The notes under the pieces are model-generated. The model was not told the DNA's origin. It made no database searches and saw only the letters and a program-made list of their open reading frames with translations. A program made the position numbers and the translations under genes. From Mesorhizobium_K sp040049215 (lineage in GTDB: Bacteria; Pseudomonadota; Alphaproteobacteria; Rhizobiales; Rhizobiaceae): a DNA stretch of 64,000 bases. Below are positions 8,680 to 16,696 of the stretch, piece after piece; the first letter of the stretch is position 1; each line of letters starts with the position of its first letter. Where the stretch lies: contig NZ_JBDZDN010000002.1 of the NCBI RefSeq assembly GCF_040049215.1, forward strand, positions 764,681 through 828,680, in the 5' to 3' direction.

Positions 8680-10041
8680 CTAGCGCGCTCCAGCCAGAAC
8701 CCAGTGGATACTCTCCGCCGCGTCGCGGCCCGCCGCGACCGCCGCGACCGTCAGGTCCTCGCGCGCGTCGGCGACGCAGTCGCCCCCGGCCCAGATTTTC
8801 GGGTTCGAAGTGCGGCCCTCTGCATCGACCTCGATGCGGCCGTTCCGCATCGCGATCGAGGCGCCGCTGCCGTTGAGATGGTCACCGACGAATGTCTGGC
8901 CGATCGCCTTGAACACCTGATCGGCGGGGATGGTGATGGTCTGGCCGAGACCGGTCAGCTTGCCGTCTTGCATCTGGGTGTATTCGAGCTCGATGCCCGC
9001 GACCTTGCCGAACTGCGAGATGACGCGCTTCGGCTGCAGCCAGTGACGGATGGTGACGCCTTTGGAGGCAGCGAGATCCTGCTCGAACTCCGATGCGTTC
9101 ATATGCTCCTTGCCGCGGCGGTAGCAGATCGTCACCTCCTCGGCTCCGAGCAGCTTCGACTGCACCGCGGCGTCGATCGCCGTCATACCGCCGCCGACAA
9201 CGACCACCCTGCGCCCGACAGGCAAGCCGCCAAGATCGTCCGCCTGGCGCAGCTCGGCGATGAACTCGACCGCATTGTCGACGCCGCCGGCATCCTCGCC
9301 CTCGGCGCGCAGCGCGTTGACGCCGCCGAGCCCCATGCCAAGAAACACGGCGTCATAGGCGGCGGTCAGGTCGGCCAGTTGCACGTCGCGCCCAAGCGCG
9401 CGGCCGTGCTCGATGGTGATGCCGCCGATCGCGGTGACATAGTCGACCTCGGCCTGGGCGAAATCGTCGGTGCTTTTGTAGGCAGCGATGCCGTATTCGT
9501 TGAGGCCGCCGGCCTTAGGCTTGGCCTCGAAGATCGTGACGTCATGGCCGTAGCGGGCGAGCCTGTGCGCGGCTGCGAGACCCGCAGGCCCGGCGCCAAC
9601 GACGGCGATCTTCCTGTGGGTTGGCTCGGCTCTGCCGTAGAACTGCTTGCCCGCCGCCATCGCCGCGTCGGTCGCGTAGCGCTGCAGGCGGCCGATCTGT
9701 ACCGGCTTGCCTTCCGCGGCCTCGCGCACGCACGCCTCTTCGCACAGCGTCTCGGTCGGGCAGACGCGGGCGCACATGCCGCCCAGAATGTTCTGGTCGA
9801 AGATGGTTTTGGCCGAACCGATCGGGTTGCCGGTCGCGATCTCGCGGATGAACAGCGGAATGTCGATCTGCGTCGGGCATGCATTCATGCACGGAGCGTC
9901 GTAGCAGAAATAGCAGCGGTCGGCCTCGACCAGCGCCTCGTGATGGTCGAGCGGCGGGTGCAGGTCGGAGAAATTGGCGGCGTATTGAGAAGGCGCCAGC
10001 CGGCCGCCGGCGATGCCTTCCTTGAACTGGCCTTCGGGCAT
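8680..10041 (-). CDS. preT: NAD-dependent dihydropyrimidine dehydrogenase subunit PreT
   Basis: This 453-residue FAD/NAD(P) oxidoreductase is related to the glutamate synthase small subunit and to the N-terminal half of mammalian dihydropyrimidine dehydrogenase. Iron-sulphur cysteines are at C43, C46, C51, C55 and C90, C94, C100, C104. Then come an FAD Rossmann fold (AVVGAGPAGLAAAHRLARYG) and an NAD fold (VVVVGGGMTAIDAAV). It feeds electrons from NADH to PreA. The gene opens the preT-preA operon, with AAGGGGA before the ATG and a RutR-like operator about 62 bases upstream. Confidence 0.94.
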   Translation of the reverse strand: MPEGQFKEGIAGGRLAPSQYAANFSDLHPPLDHHEALVEADRCYFCYDAPCMNACPTQIDIPLFIREIATGNPIGSAKTIFDQNILGGMCARVCPTETLCEEACVREAAEGKPVQIGRLQRYATDAAMAAGKQFYGRAEPTHRKIAVVGAGPAGLAAAHRLARYGHDVTIFEAKPKAGGLNEYGIAAYKSTDDFAQAEVDYVTAIGGITIEHGRALGRDVQLADLTAAYDAVFLGMGLGGVNALRAEGEDAGGVDNAVEFIAELRQADDLGGLPVGRRVVVVGGGMTAIDAAVQSKLLGAEEVTICYRRGKEHMNASEFEQDLAASKGVTIRHWLQPKRVISQFGKVAGIELEYTQMQDGKLTGLGQTITIPADQVFKAIGQTFVGDHLNGSGASIAMRNGRIEVDAEGRTSNPKIWAGGDCVADAREDLTVAAVAAGRDAAESIHWVLAGAR

Positions 10042-10102
10042 GCGAGTTCCCCTTAGCTGGCTTGTCGCTGGCTATTTCGCAAACGCTAGCACGTTTTGTT
10101 TT

Positions 10103-10118
10103 TTTATCAATCGGTCAA
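10103..10118. promoter_or_regulatory. RutR-like operator upstream of preT
   Basis: Read on the minus strand, this is TTGACCGATTGATAAA. Its first eleven bases are identical to the operator at 3608-3623, and it fits the E. coli RutR consensus at 11 of 14 defined positions by eye. It sits in the preT upstream region within an AT-rich stretch suited to a promoter. Confidence 0.65.
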
Positions 10119-10198
10119 ATTTTTGGAGCTAGGGACGCTCTGGGTGCGCAAAATCGTTCCCGCGCCCCGGGGATATCTTGAACGCGAAGCGACGACGA

Positions 10199-10894
10199 TC
10201 AAAGCCCGTCGTAAAGCTCGGAAGCGTCGTCGAAGCCGAAACGCATCGGTACCGGCCGGTCAGGCTGCCAGGCGTCGATCGTTTCTCCGGCCATCAGGCG
10301 GCAAGCGCCCCGCGTATCGGTGACCGCGCCGCCATAAAGCCGGTTGGCAAGATTGAGGATGCCGGTCCGATGCATGGCGACGGACCCGCTGCCGCAGGCG
10401 TCCTTTGCCAGCACGACACGAAAGCCGAGCTTCAGCGCCGACTTGACCGTGGCGTCGACGCAGGCCTCGGTCCAGACGCCGCAGACAAAAAGCCATTCGA
10501 CGCCGGACGCCTTCAACGCATCGCCGAGCCCTGTGCCGAAGGCGCTGGCCTCCGACTTGATAATCTGCGGTTCCCCGTCCACTGGTGCGACTTCCGGACA
10601 AATCGCCGTCAGCGGATCGTCCTTGTCGCTGAAGGCCGAGCGGCCGTCGGGAAGTTTCGGATGATGCGGGAGGGCGGCCGCGGAATCGACGACGTAGGCG
10701 AAGTGATAGACGGGAATGCGATTTTGGCGCGCCGCCCGCTGGAGCCGCGCCACATTGGCGATCACGCCGTCGAAGCCGACGGCCAGCAGGCGCTGGTCTT
10801 GCCGATGCTCCTCCTGAAGGTCGATGCAGAGCAGAGCAGAGCGGCGCGCATCGATCGCGAGAGGCCTTCTCATGGAGTGAAGGGCGGCGTTCAT
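10199..10894 (-). CDS. Isochorismatase-family cysteine hydrolase
   Basis: The 231-residue protein has the Asp-Lys-Cys triad of the isochorismatase-like hydrolases: Asp25 in LLCIDLQ, Lys in IIKSEASAF, and the nucleophile in WTEACVDATV. Family reactions include hydrolysis of N-carbamoylsarcosine, ureidoacrylate (RutB), nicotinamide and biuret. The ATG overlaps the stop of the FAD/GcvT oxidoreductase in ATGA, so the two are coupled. That neighbour removes methyl groups from sarcosine-like amines, which makes an N-carbamoylsarcosine-type substrate attractive but unproven. It is the last gene of the four-gene operon. A longer in-frame start at 10954 would lie inside the upstream gene and is not used. 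Confidence 0.85.
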   Translation of the reverse strand: MNAALHSMRRPLAIDARRSALLCIDLQEEHRQDQRLLAVGFDGVIANVARLQRAARQNRIPVYHFAYVVDSAAALPHHPKLPDGRSAFSDKDDPLTAICPEVAPVDGEPQIIKSEASAFGTGLGDALKASGVEWLFVCGVWTEACVDATVKSALKLGFRVVLAKDACGSGSVAMHRTGILNLANRLYGGAVTDTRGACRLMAGETIDAWQPDRPVPMRFGFDDASELYDGL

Positions 10895-13329
10895 CCGCGC
10901 ATCCGCTCCAGATTGGCGTCGAACAGCGGCGCCGGCTGGATGCGCGCGGGACACCGCTTGCCGAGCAGTTCGATCTCGAAGCCATCGGCATCGTCGGCGA
11001 TCTCCCTTGGCACATAGCCCAGCGCCACGGACAGTTTCGACGCATGCGCATAGCCGCCTGACGTCACCCAGCCGCGCACCTGCCCGTCATGCCAGATCGC
11101 TTCGTCGCCGATCACGTCGGCGTCGTCGTTGTCGAGGATGAAGGTCCGCAGCCTGAGCTTGCCGCCTGCCTGCTTCTCGGCCAGCGCGGCGGCCTTGCCG
11201 ATGAAGTCGGCTTCCTTGCCGTAGGCGATGAAGCGGTCGAGCCCGGCTTCGAGCGGCCCGTAGATCGGCCGGTATTCCCGCGCCCAGGAGCCGTAATTCT
11301 TCTCCAGCCTCAGTGCGTTGAGCGCCCGCGAGCCGAACAGCCCGATGCCGAATTCCTCGCCGGCCACCATCAGCGCATGGAACACGCTGCGCTGGTATTC
11401 CGGCGCCATCCAGATCTCGTAGCCGAGATCGCCGGTATAGCTGACGCGTCCCAGAAGGCAGGGCGCCATGCCGATGTCCAGCGCCTTGATCGCCATAAAG
11501 GGGAAGGCCGCGTTCGATACATCCGTGCGTGTCACTTTCTCCAGCACCTTCCTGGCGCTCGGCCCGGCGATCGACAGGCCGACGCGCTTGAGGCCGAGCG
11601 CCTCGATGGCCACCGAACCGTCGTCGGGCAGGTGTTTTTCGAACCAGCGCATGTGGAACTGCTCGGCGACGCCGGAGCCGAGGATCAGCCATTCGCCCGG
11701 CTTGCCCTGGCGGCTGATATTGGCGAGCGTGAAGTCGCCGATCAGCCTGCCGTCTTCCTTCAGCATCGGCGCAAGCGTCATGCGGCCGGGCTTCGGCAGC
11801 TTGCAGGCGAGCAGCCGGTCGAGCCAGCCCTCGGCGCCCTGCCCCACCACGCGGTACTTCGCAAAGGAGGAGGTCTCGGTCAGGCCGACCCCGAACCGAA
11901 CCGTCTCGACCTCGCGCGCAACGTGCTCGAAATCGGTCGAGCGCCGCCAGGAGAATTCATCCTTCACACCCTCCGGCGCATACCAGAGCGGCACTTCCAG
12001 CCCGTAGGCGACGCCGAACTGCGCGCCCTTCCCGGCGAGAAGATCGTAGACCGGCGTCGTCTTCAGTGGCCGGCCCGCCGGCAGCTCCTCATTCGGGAAG
12101 CGGATCGAGAAGCGGCGCGAATAGTTTTCACGCACCTTGGCGTTGGTATAGGCCATCGACGCCCAGTCGCCGTAGCGAGCCACGTCCATTGCCCAGATGT
12201 CGGCGCCGGGATCGCCATGGATCATCCAGTTCGACAGCGCGAGCCCAACGCCGCCGCCCTGCGAAAAACCGGCCATCACGCCGCAGGCGACCCAAAAGCC
12301 CGGCAGGCCGCGCACCGGCCCGACCAGCGGGTTGCCGTCGGGCGCGAAGGTGAAGGGGCCGTTGATGATCTGTTTGATGCCGGTGTTCTGGAAGGCCGGG
12401 AAATGGCGGAACCCCACTTCGAGCGACGGCGCGATGCGGTCGATGTCGGGCTCCAGCAATTCATGGCCGAAGTTCCACGGCGTTGTGAATTCGGACCATG
12501 GCTTGTTCGCCTTCTCGTAGGTTCCCATCAGCATGCCGCCGCGTTCCTGGCGCAGATACAGCTCGCCGTCGAAGTCGACGGCATGGATGATCTCCTTGCC
12601 GGCTTTCGCATTCCAGTCCGCGACTTCCGGCATGTCCTCGGTGATCAGGTACATGTGCTCCATGGCGAGCACGGGAAGCTCCAGCCCGACCATGCGGCCG
12701 ACCTCGCGCGCCCACAGCCCGCCGGCGTTGACGACATGCTCGGCGATCACCTCGCCCTTGTTGGTGATGACGCGCCACTTGCCGTCGGCAAGCTGGACGA
12801 TGTCCTCGACCTTGGTGAAGCGCTCGACTTCCGCTCCGAGTTTCCTGGCAGCCTTGGCGTAGGCGTGCGTGACCCCTGACGGGTCGAGATGTCCGTCCTC
12901 CGAATTGCGCACCGCGCCGACGAACTGCTTGGGGTCGATGAGCGGCATCAGCTCGGCGGCTTCCTTCGCCGAGATCTCCTCAAGGTCGAGGCCGAGATAG
13001 CGGCCCTTGGCGACCACGCCGCGCAACCAGTCCATGCGCGCCTCGGTCGCGGCGAGCAGCACGCCCCCGGTGATGTGCACGCCGGTCGCCTGGCCCGAAA
13101 GCTCCTCGATCTCCTTGTAGAGCTCGATCGTATACTTCTGCAGCTTGGCGACATTGGGATCGCCATTAATCGTGTGCATGCCGCCGGCGGCATGCCAGGT
13201 CGAGCCGGATGTGAGTTCGTCGCGCTCCAGAAGCACGACGTCGGTCCAGCCCGCGCGCGCCAGGTGAAAGAGCACCGAGCAGCCGACGACGCCTCCGCCA
13301 ATGACCACGACCTGCGCATGCGATTTCAT
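10891..13329 (-). CDS. FAD-dependent dimethylglycine/sarcosine dehydrogenase-like protein with GcvT domain
   Basis: The 812-residue two-domain enzyme has an N-terminal DAO-type FAD domain (IGGGVVGCSVLFHLARAG). The SGSTWHAAGG motif contains His46, in the position where this family binds FAD covalently. From about residue 440 it has an aminomethyltransferase (GcvT)-like tetrahydrofolate domain, including IAGPSARKVLEKVT, GDLGYEIWM and ALNALRLEKNYGSW. Family members oxidatively demethylate dimethylglycine, sarcosine and related N-methyl compounds, passing the methyl carbon to tetrahydrofolate. Which substrate is used here cannot be read from sequence. It lies downstream of an MttB homologue and is coupled by overlap to an isochorismatase-type hydrolase. 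Confidence 0.9.
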   Translation of the reverse strand: MKSHAQVVVIGGGVVGCSVLFHLARAGWTDVVLLERDELTSGSTWHAAGGMHTINGDPNVAKLQKYTIELYKEIEELSGQATGVHITGGVLLAATEARMDWLRGVVAKGRYLGLDLEEISAKEAAELMPLIDPKQFVGAVRNSEDGHLDPSGVTHAYAKAARKLGAEVERFTKVEDIVQLADGKWRVITNKGEVIAEHVVNAGGLWAREVGRMVGLELPVLAMEHMYLITEDMPEVADWNAKAGKEIIHAVDFDGELYLRQERGGMLMGTYEKANKPWSEFTTPWNFGHELLEPDIDRIAPSLEVGFRHFPAFQNTGIKQIINGPFTFAPDGNPLVGPVRGLPGFWVACGVMAGFSQGGGVGLALSNWMIHGDPGADIWAMDVARYGDWASMAYTNAKVRENYSRRFSIRFPNEELPAGRPLKTTPVYDLLAGKGAQFGVAYGLEVPLWYAPEGVKDEFSWRRSTDFEHVAREVETVRFGVGLTETSSFAKYRVVGQGAEGWLDRLLACKLPKPGRMTLAPMLKEDGRLIGDFTLANISRQGKPGEWLILGSGVAEQFHMRWFEKHLPDDGSVAIEALGLKRVGLSIAGPSARKVLEKVTRTDVSNAAFPFMAIKALDIGMAPCLLGRVSYTGDLGYEIWMAPEYQRSVFHALMVAGEEFGIGLFGSRALNALRLEKNYGSWAREYRPIYGPLEAGLDRFIAYGKEADFIGKAAALAEKQAGGKLRLRTFILDNDDADVIGDEAIWHDGQVRGWVTSGGYAHASKLSVALGYVPREIADDADGFEIELLGKRCPARIQPAPLFDANLERMRG

Positions 13330-13415
13330 GTTTTTCTCTTCTGGTTCAGACGGTTGGGAGGTTTTGGCGAATCTGGACGGGAGGGAGTTGAATCACCTTG
13401 TTAGCGGCCGACGCT

Positions 13416-13546
13416 GCCCCCTCCACCGCCTACGGCGGTCCCCCTCCCCCGCTTCGCAGGGAGGATCCGCAGCGTCGATTCCGATGCATCCCGGCACCTC
13501 CCCCGTTTACGGGGGAGGTGCCGAGCGAATGCGAGGCGGAGGGGGC
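13416..13546. repeat. Palindromic GC-rich intergenic repeat element
   Basis: The ends GCCCCCTCC and GGAGGGGGC are inverted. Inside is a perfect 13-bp stem with a TTTA loop (13493-13522), plus a smaller dyad around ACCGCC/GGCGGT near 13425. This layout matches the short intergenic mosaic repeats common in rhizobial genomes. It occupies the 225-bp gap between the MttB and dehydrogenase genes of one operon, so it would be transcribed and could act as an mRNA hairpin. A shorter relative lies at 36046-36073. Confidence 0.75.
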
Positions 13547-13554
13547 CGCACGCA

Positions 13555-15096
13555 TCACGGGTCCCCGCTCCCGATCGCCTCTTTCCGCTTGGCCACATAA
13601 GCCTCCAGCGATTCTCGGATGGCGGGATCCATCGTCGGCTCGACATATTCCTCCAGCGCCTTCTTCCACAGCCGCGTCGCGCGCGCCGTCGCGTCGAGCC
13701 CGCCGGCTTCCTGCCACGCCTCATAGTTCTGCCAGTTGGACAGCATCGGCTGGTAGAACGCGGTCGAATAGCGTTCCAGCGTGTGCGGCTCGCCGAAGAA
13801 GTGGCCGCCGGTCGGCACTCGCCCGAGCGCGTCCAGCGCAAGCTCGCCCTCGTTCACCTCGATCGGCCGCAGGAACTCCATCATGTGCTGGATCATCTCG
13901 ACGTCGATGATCAGCTTCTCGAAGCTCGCCGTCAGCCCGCCCTCCTGCCAGCCGGCGGCGTGATAGACGAGGTTGCCGTGGCCAAGCACCGCGCCCCACA
14001 GCGCCATCATCGTCTCGTAAGCGCCCTGCGCGTCCGCCGCGTTGGAGGCGGAGCCAGGGGTCGTGCGGTAGGGCAGATTGTAGCGCCGCGCCAGCTGCCC
14101 CGACGCGACATTGGCCTTGGTGTTTTCGGGCGTTCCGAAAGCCGGAGCGCCGGAACGCATGTCGACGTTCGAGGTGAAGGCGCCGTACATCACCGGCGCG
14201 CCGGGCCGCACGAGTTGGGTCAGCACGATGCCGAACAGCGCCTCAGCATTCTGCTGCGCCAAGGCGCCCGCCAGCGTCACCGGGCTCATTGCCCCCATCA
14301 GCGTGAAAGGTGTCACCGCGACCGACTGGCCGTGCTCGGCCATGGTGATCAGCCCTTCCGACATGGAGTCGTCGAAGCGCCGCGGCGAGTTGACCGAGAT
14401 GATCGTGGTGACGCCGGGATCGGCGGCGAGCCGATCGAGCGTGAGACCGCGAGAAATCGCCATCATGGAGATGCCGTCGAGCGCCCTGCCCCGGCCGATC
14501 GCCGACACGTGGAACGCCTTGTCCGTCAAAGTGAGATTGGCGAAGTAGGTGTCGAGATGGCGCGAATTCGATGGCATCTCGACCGGCGCGCAGACCTGGT
14601 TGCCGATCATGTGGATGCAGTTGAAATGCTGCGCAAGCCGGATGAGGTCCTGGTAGTCACTGAGGTTGCCGGCCCGCCGCCCGCGCTCCATGTCATGTAC
14701 ATTTGGCGGTCCGGCGACCAGCGTGAAGTTGATCGTGTCGCCGCCGAGATGGATTGTATGAGCCGGGTTGCGCGGGGTGAGCGTATAGGTCGACGGCGCT
14801 GTCTTCAGCGCTTCCGCCACCAGCCCGCGGTCGAGCCGAACTGTCTGCGTGGCATGGTCGACGGACGCGCCCGCTTTCTCGAATAGCGCCAGCGCCCGCG
14901 CGCTCATCACCTCGATGCCGAAATTCTCGAGAATATGCAGCGAGGCCTCATGGATCGCCTCGATCTGGTCGGCAGAAAGCAGCGCCATCGGCGGGTAGGG
15001 ATTGCGCACGCGCCGCAGCGGCAACTGCGGGATCGCCGCCGGACCTCGGTTGCTCGTGCGCTCGGCGCCACGTTTGCGTCTGGGCTCGGCGTTCAC
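13555..15096 (-). CDS. Non-pyrrolysine MttB-family (trimethylamine methyltransferase-like) protein
   Basis: The 513-residue product belongs to the MttB superfamily. There is no in-frame amber codon, so it is the non-pyrrolysine branch common in alphaproteobacteria. The N-terminus (RNPYPPMALLSADQIEAIHE) and GAVLGHGNLVYHAAGWQEGG are typical. Characterised non-pyrrolysine members transfer methyl groups from quaternary amines such as glycine betaine to a corrinoid protein. No corrinoid protein or reactivase is visible here. The start is GTG and overlaps the MmgE/PrpD stop by 4 bases (GTGA). The dehydrogenase downstream is separated by a repeat element but is in the same orientation. Betaine-like substrates are inferred from family and context only. 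Confidence 0.88.
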   Translation of the reverse strand: MNAEPRRKRGAERTSNRGPAAIPQLPLRRVRNPYPPMALLSADQIEAIHEASLHILENFGIEVMSARALALFEKAGASVDHATQTVRLDRGLVAEALKTAPSTYTLTPRNPAHTIHLGGDTINFTLVAGPPNVHDMERGRRAGNLSDYQDLIRLAQHFNCIHMIGNQVCAPVEMPSNSRHLDTYFANLTLTDKAFHVSAIGRGRALDGISMMAISRGLTLDRLAADPGVTTIISVNSPRRFDDSMSEGLITMAEHGQSVAVTPFTLMGAMSPVTLAGALAQQNAEALFGIVLTQLVRPGAPVMYGAFTSNVDMRSGAPAFGTPENTKANVASGQLARRYNLPYRTTPGSASNAADAQGAYETMMALWGAVLGHGNLVYHAAGWQEGGLTASFEKLIIDVEMIQHMMEFLRPIEVNEGELALDALGRVPTGGHFFGEPHTLERYSTAFYQPMLSNWQNYEAWQEAGGLDATARATRLWKKALEEYVEPTMDPAIRESLEAYVAKRKEAIGSGDP

Positions 15097-16433
15097 GGAG
15101 CACCTCCGGCTTCAGGGGTCGCATGGATGAGACGCAGCAGGTCGCGCAGCGACCCGTGATCCTCCAGCGCCATGACCATTGCTTCGATCGCTGCGGCTCG
15201 CTCGCCGACGCCGCCGGCCTGCATCAGCGCGTGGAACTTGCCGCTGACCTCCGCGTCGTCCAGCGGGTTTTCGGCGCTGCCGCGCGCCACGGCCGGCTCC
15301 GAGCGAAGCGTCCGCCCGTCGCGCAGCGCAATCTCGACCTCCGCCCAGCGCTCGGCCGGAAACAGCGACGACCAGCGCGGATCGTCAATCAGCGTTGTCG
15401 CCCGCGAAAGCCGCAAGATCGCCTCGTCTGCGAGCGCTGCCCCGTCGATCTCCTCCGGCCCCAGCCTCCCGCGTGTGAGAAAGGCAGCAAGCGGAAACGG
15501 CAGGCTGTACTGCGCCTCCTCGGTGGTGCTGGGCGCGGCGACATGCAGCCTGCTGGCTTCAGTGAAGGTCTTCACCCGGATCGAGGCCACATCCACCGCT
15601 TCAAAGACATGGTCGCGCCTGAGCTGCGCAGCCGCCTCCACCGCCGGCTGCGCCCAGCGGCACACCGGGTAGGCCTTCAGATACTGCTCGGTGATGCGCC
15701 AGCGCTTGCCGAGGTCGGACCACAGGGGCTCGTGCACCGTTTCCTCGACTGTGACCGCTGGCGCGCCCGTAAAGCCCGCGGCCGCCAGATGCGCGGCGGC
15801 AACGCCGGTCATCGCGCCCCAGCCCGAACCGTCCTTGATCATGGTGGGGTAGTCGATGCAGCGCATCATCGGGCTGCGCGGACCATTGAACTCGGCGACG
15901 CCGAGGGCCTCGCGGACCGTCGCAGCGTCGAGCCCGAGGCAGCGGGAGCCGATCGCCGCCACGCCAAGCGCAACCCATGCGCCGGACGTATGGTATTCGG
16001 CGGCGCTGGCATGCAGCGCGATCCCGGCGCGGATCGCCACCTCGTAGCCGACGATCAGATGCGCCAGCGCCTCGCGACCGCTCATCGTCTCGCCATCGCC
16101 GGCGAAGGCAACAAGGCCCGAAAGCGCCCCGCACCCTGCATGGCCCTTGGTCAGCGGATGGCCGTCATGGGCATCGAAACCGTCGATGGTCGTGGCGTTG
16201 GCGAAAGCGGACCCTGTCCCGCTCGCCTTGCGCCCGTCGAACAGGAATTTTGCTTCTCCGCCACCAAACTGGGCGTGTGCGACCGATCGGGCGATGCGGC
16301 TGACCGGCAGGCGCGAGCCGGCGGCGGCGACGCCGATCAGGTCGAGCAGGCAACGTCTGGCCGCGCGAACGACCTCGTCCGGCGCGTTGTCGAGGCGAAA
16401 TTCGCGGATAAACGAAACGGTTTGGCCGGACAT
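15093..16433 (-). CDS. MmgE/PrpD-family protein
   Basis: This 446-residue protein belongs to the MmgE/PrpD fold, whose known members are 2-methylcitrate dehydratase (PrpD) and immunomodulatory/aconitate-decarboxylase-like enzymes. Recognisable segments are GFDAHDGHPLTKGHAGCG, the helical N-terminal part, and PVCRWAQPAVEAA. There is no prpB or prpC nearby, so the methylcitrate cycle is not indicated. The gene starts the four-gene operon. GAGGAG precedes its ATG and its TGA overlaps the MttB GTG. Its reaction in this setting is unknown. Dehydration or isomerisation of a carboxylic acid released by the pathway would fit the family. Confidence 0.85.
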   Translation of the reverse strand: MSGQTVSFIREFRLDNAPDEVVRAARRCLLDLIGVAAAGSRLPVSRIARSVAHAQFGGGEAKFLFDGRKASGTGSAFANATTIDGFDAHDGHPLTKGHAGCGALSGLVAFAGDGETMSGREALAHLIVGYEVAIRAGIALHASAAEYHTSGAWVALGVAAIGSRCLGLDAATVREALGVAEFNGPRSPMMRCIDYPTMIKDGSGWGAMTGVAAAHLAAAGFTGAPAVTVEETVHEPLWSDLGKRWRITEQYLKAYPVCRWAQPAVEAAAQLRRDHVFEAVDVASIRVKTFTEASRLHVAAPSTTEEAQYSLPFPLAAFLTRGRLGPEEIDGAALADEAILRLSRATTLIDDPRWSSLFPAERWAEVEIALRDGRTLRSEPAVARGSAENPLDDAEVSGKFHALMQAGGVGERAAAIEAMVMALEDHGSLRDLLRLIHATPEAGGAP

Positions 16434-16545
16434 CGTCCGCTGGCTCCTCGGTGTGGCGGCGGCTCTTTTCAGCCGTCATAAGAGCGCCGCCCGATCCCCG
16501 GGACTATCGAAAAACCGCCATCCTCCGGCGGGATTTTAGCCACGG

Positions 16546-16560
16546 CGTCATTTGATGACG
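16546..16560. promoter_or_regulatory. Dyad in the divergent upstream region of the MmgE/PrpD operon
   Basis: CGTCAT-TTG-ATGACG is a perfect dyad about 113 bases upstream of the MmgE/PrpD start and 137 bases upstream of the lytic transglycosylase start. It could be an operator for an unidentified regulator. No regulator gene adjoins it. Confidence 0.3.
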
Positions 16561-16696
16561 AAGGTTACAAATAATTCGACATCAGGCGTCGCAATTGTCG
16601 CATGCCCCACTTTGGACACAGGAGCCGGCCAAAAGCCCAACGGGGTTAACAGACAGTGCAAGATTCCGTTCAGCTTTTGGGGCTACACGTCAAACC

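Noticed and set aside
11089..12879. 596-codon frame antisense to the FAD/GcvT oxidoreductase
   Set aside because: Mirror of a conserved coding strand; no domain and no start signal.
13555..15096. Pyrrolysine-containing MttB
   Set aside because: No in-frame TAG; the gene ends in TGA and no pyl genes are present.
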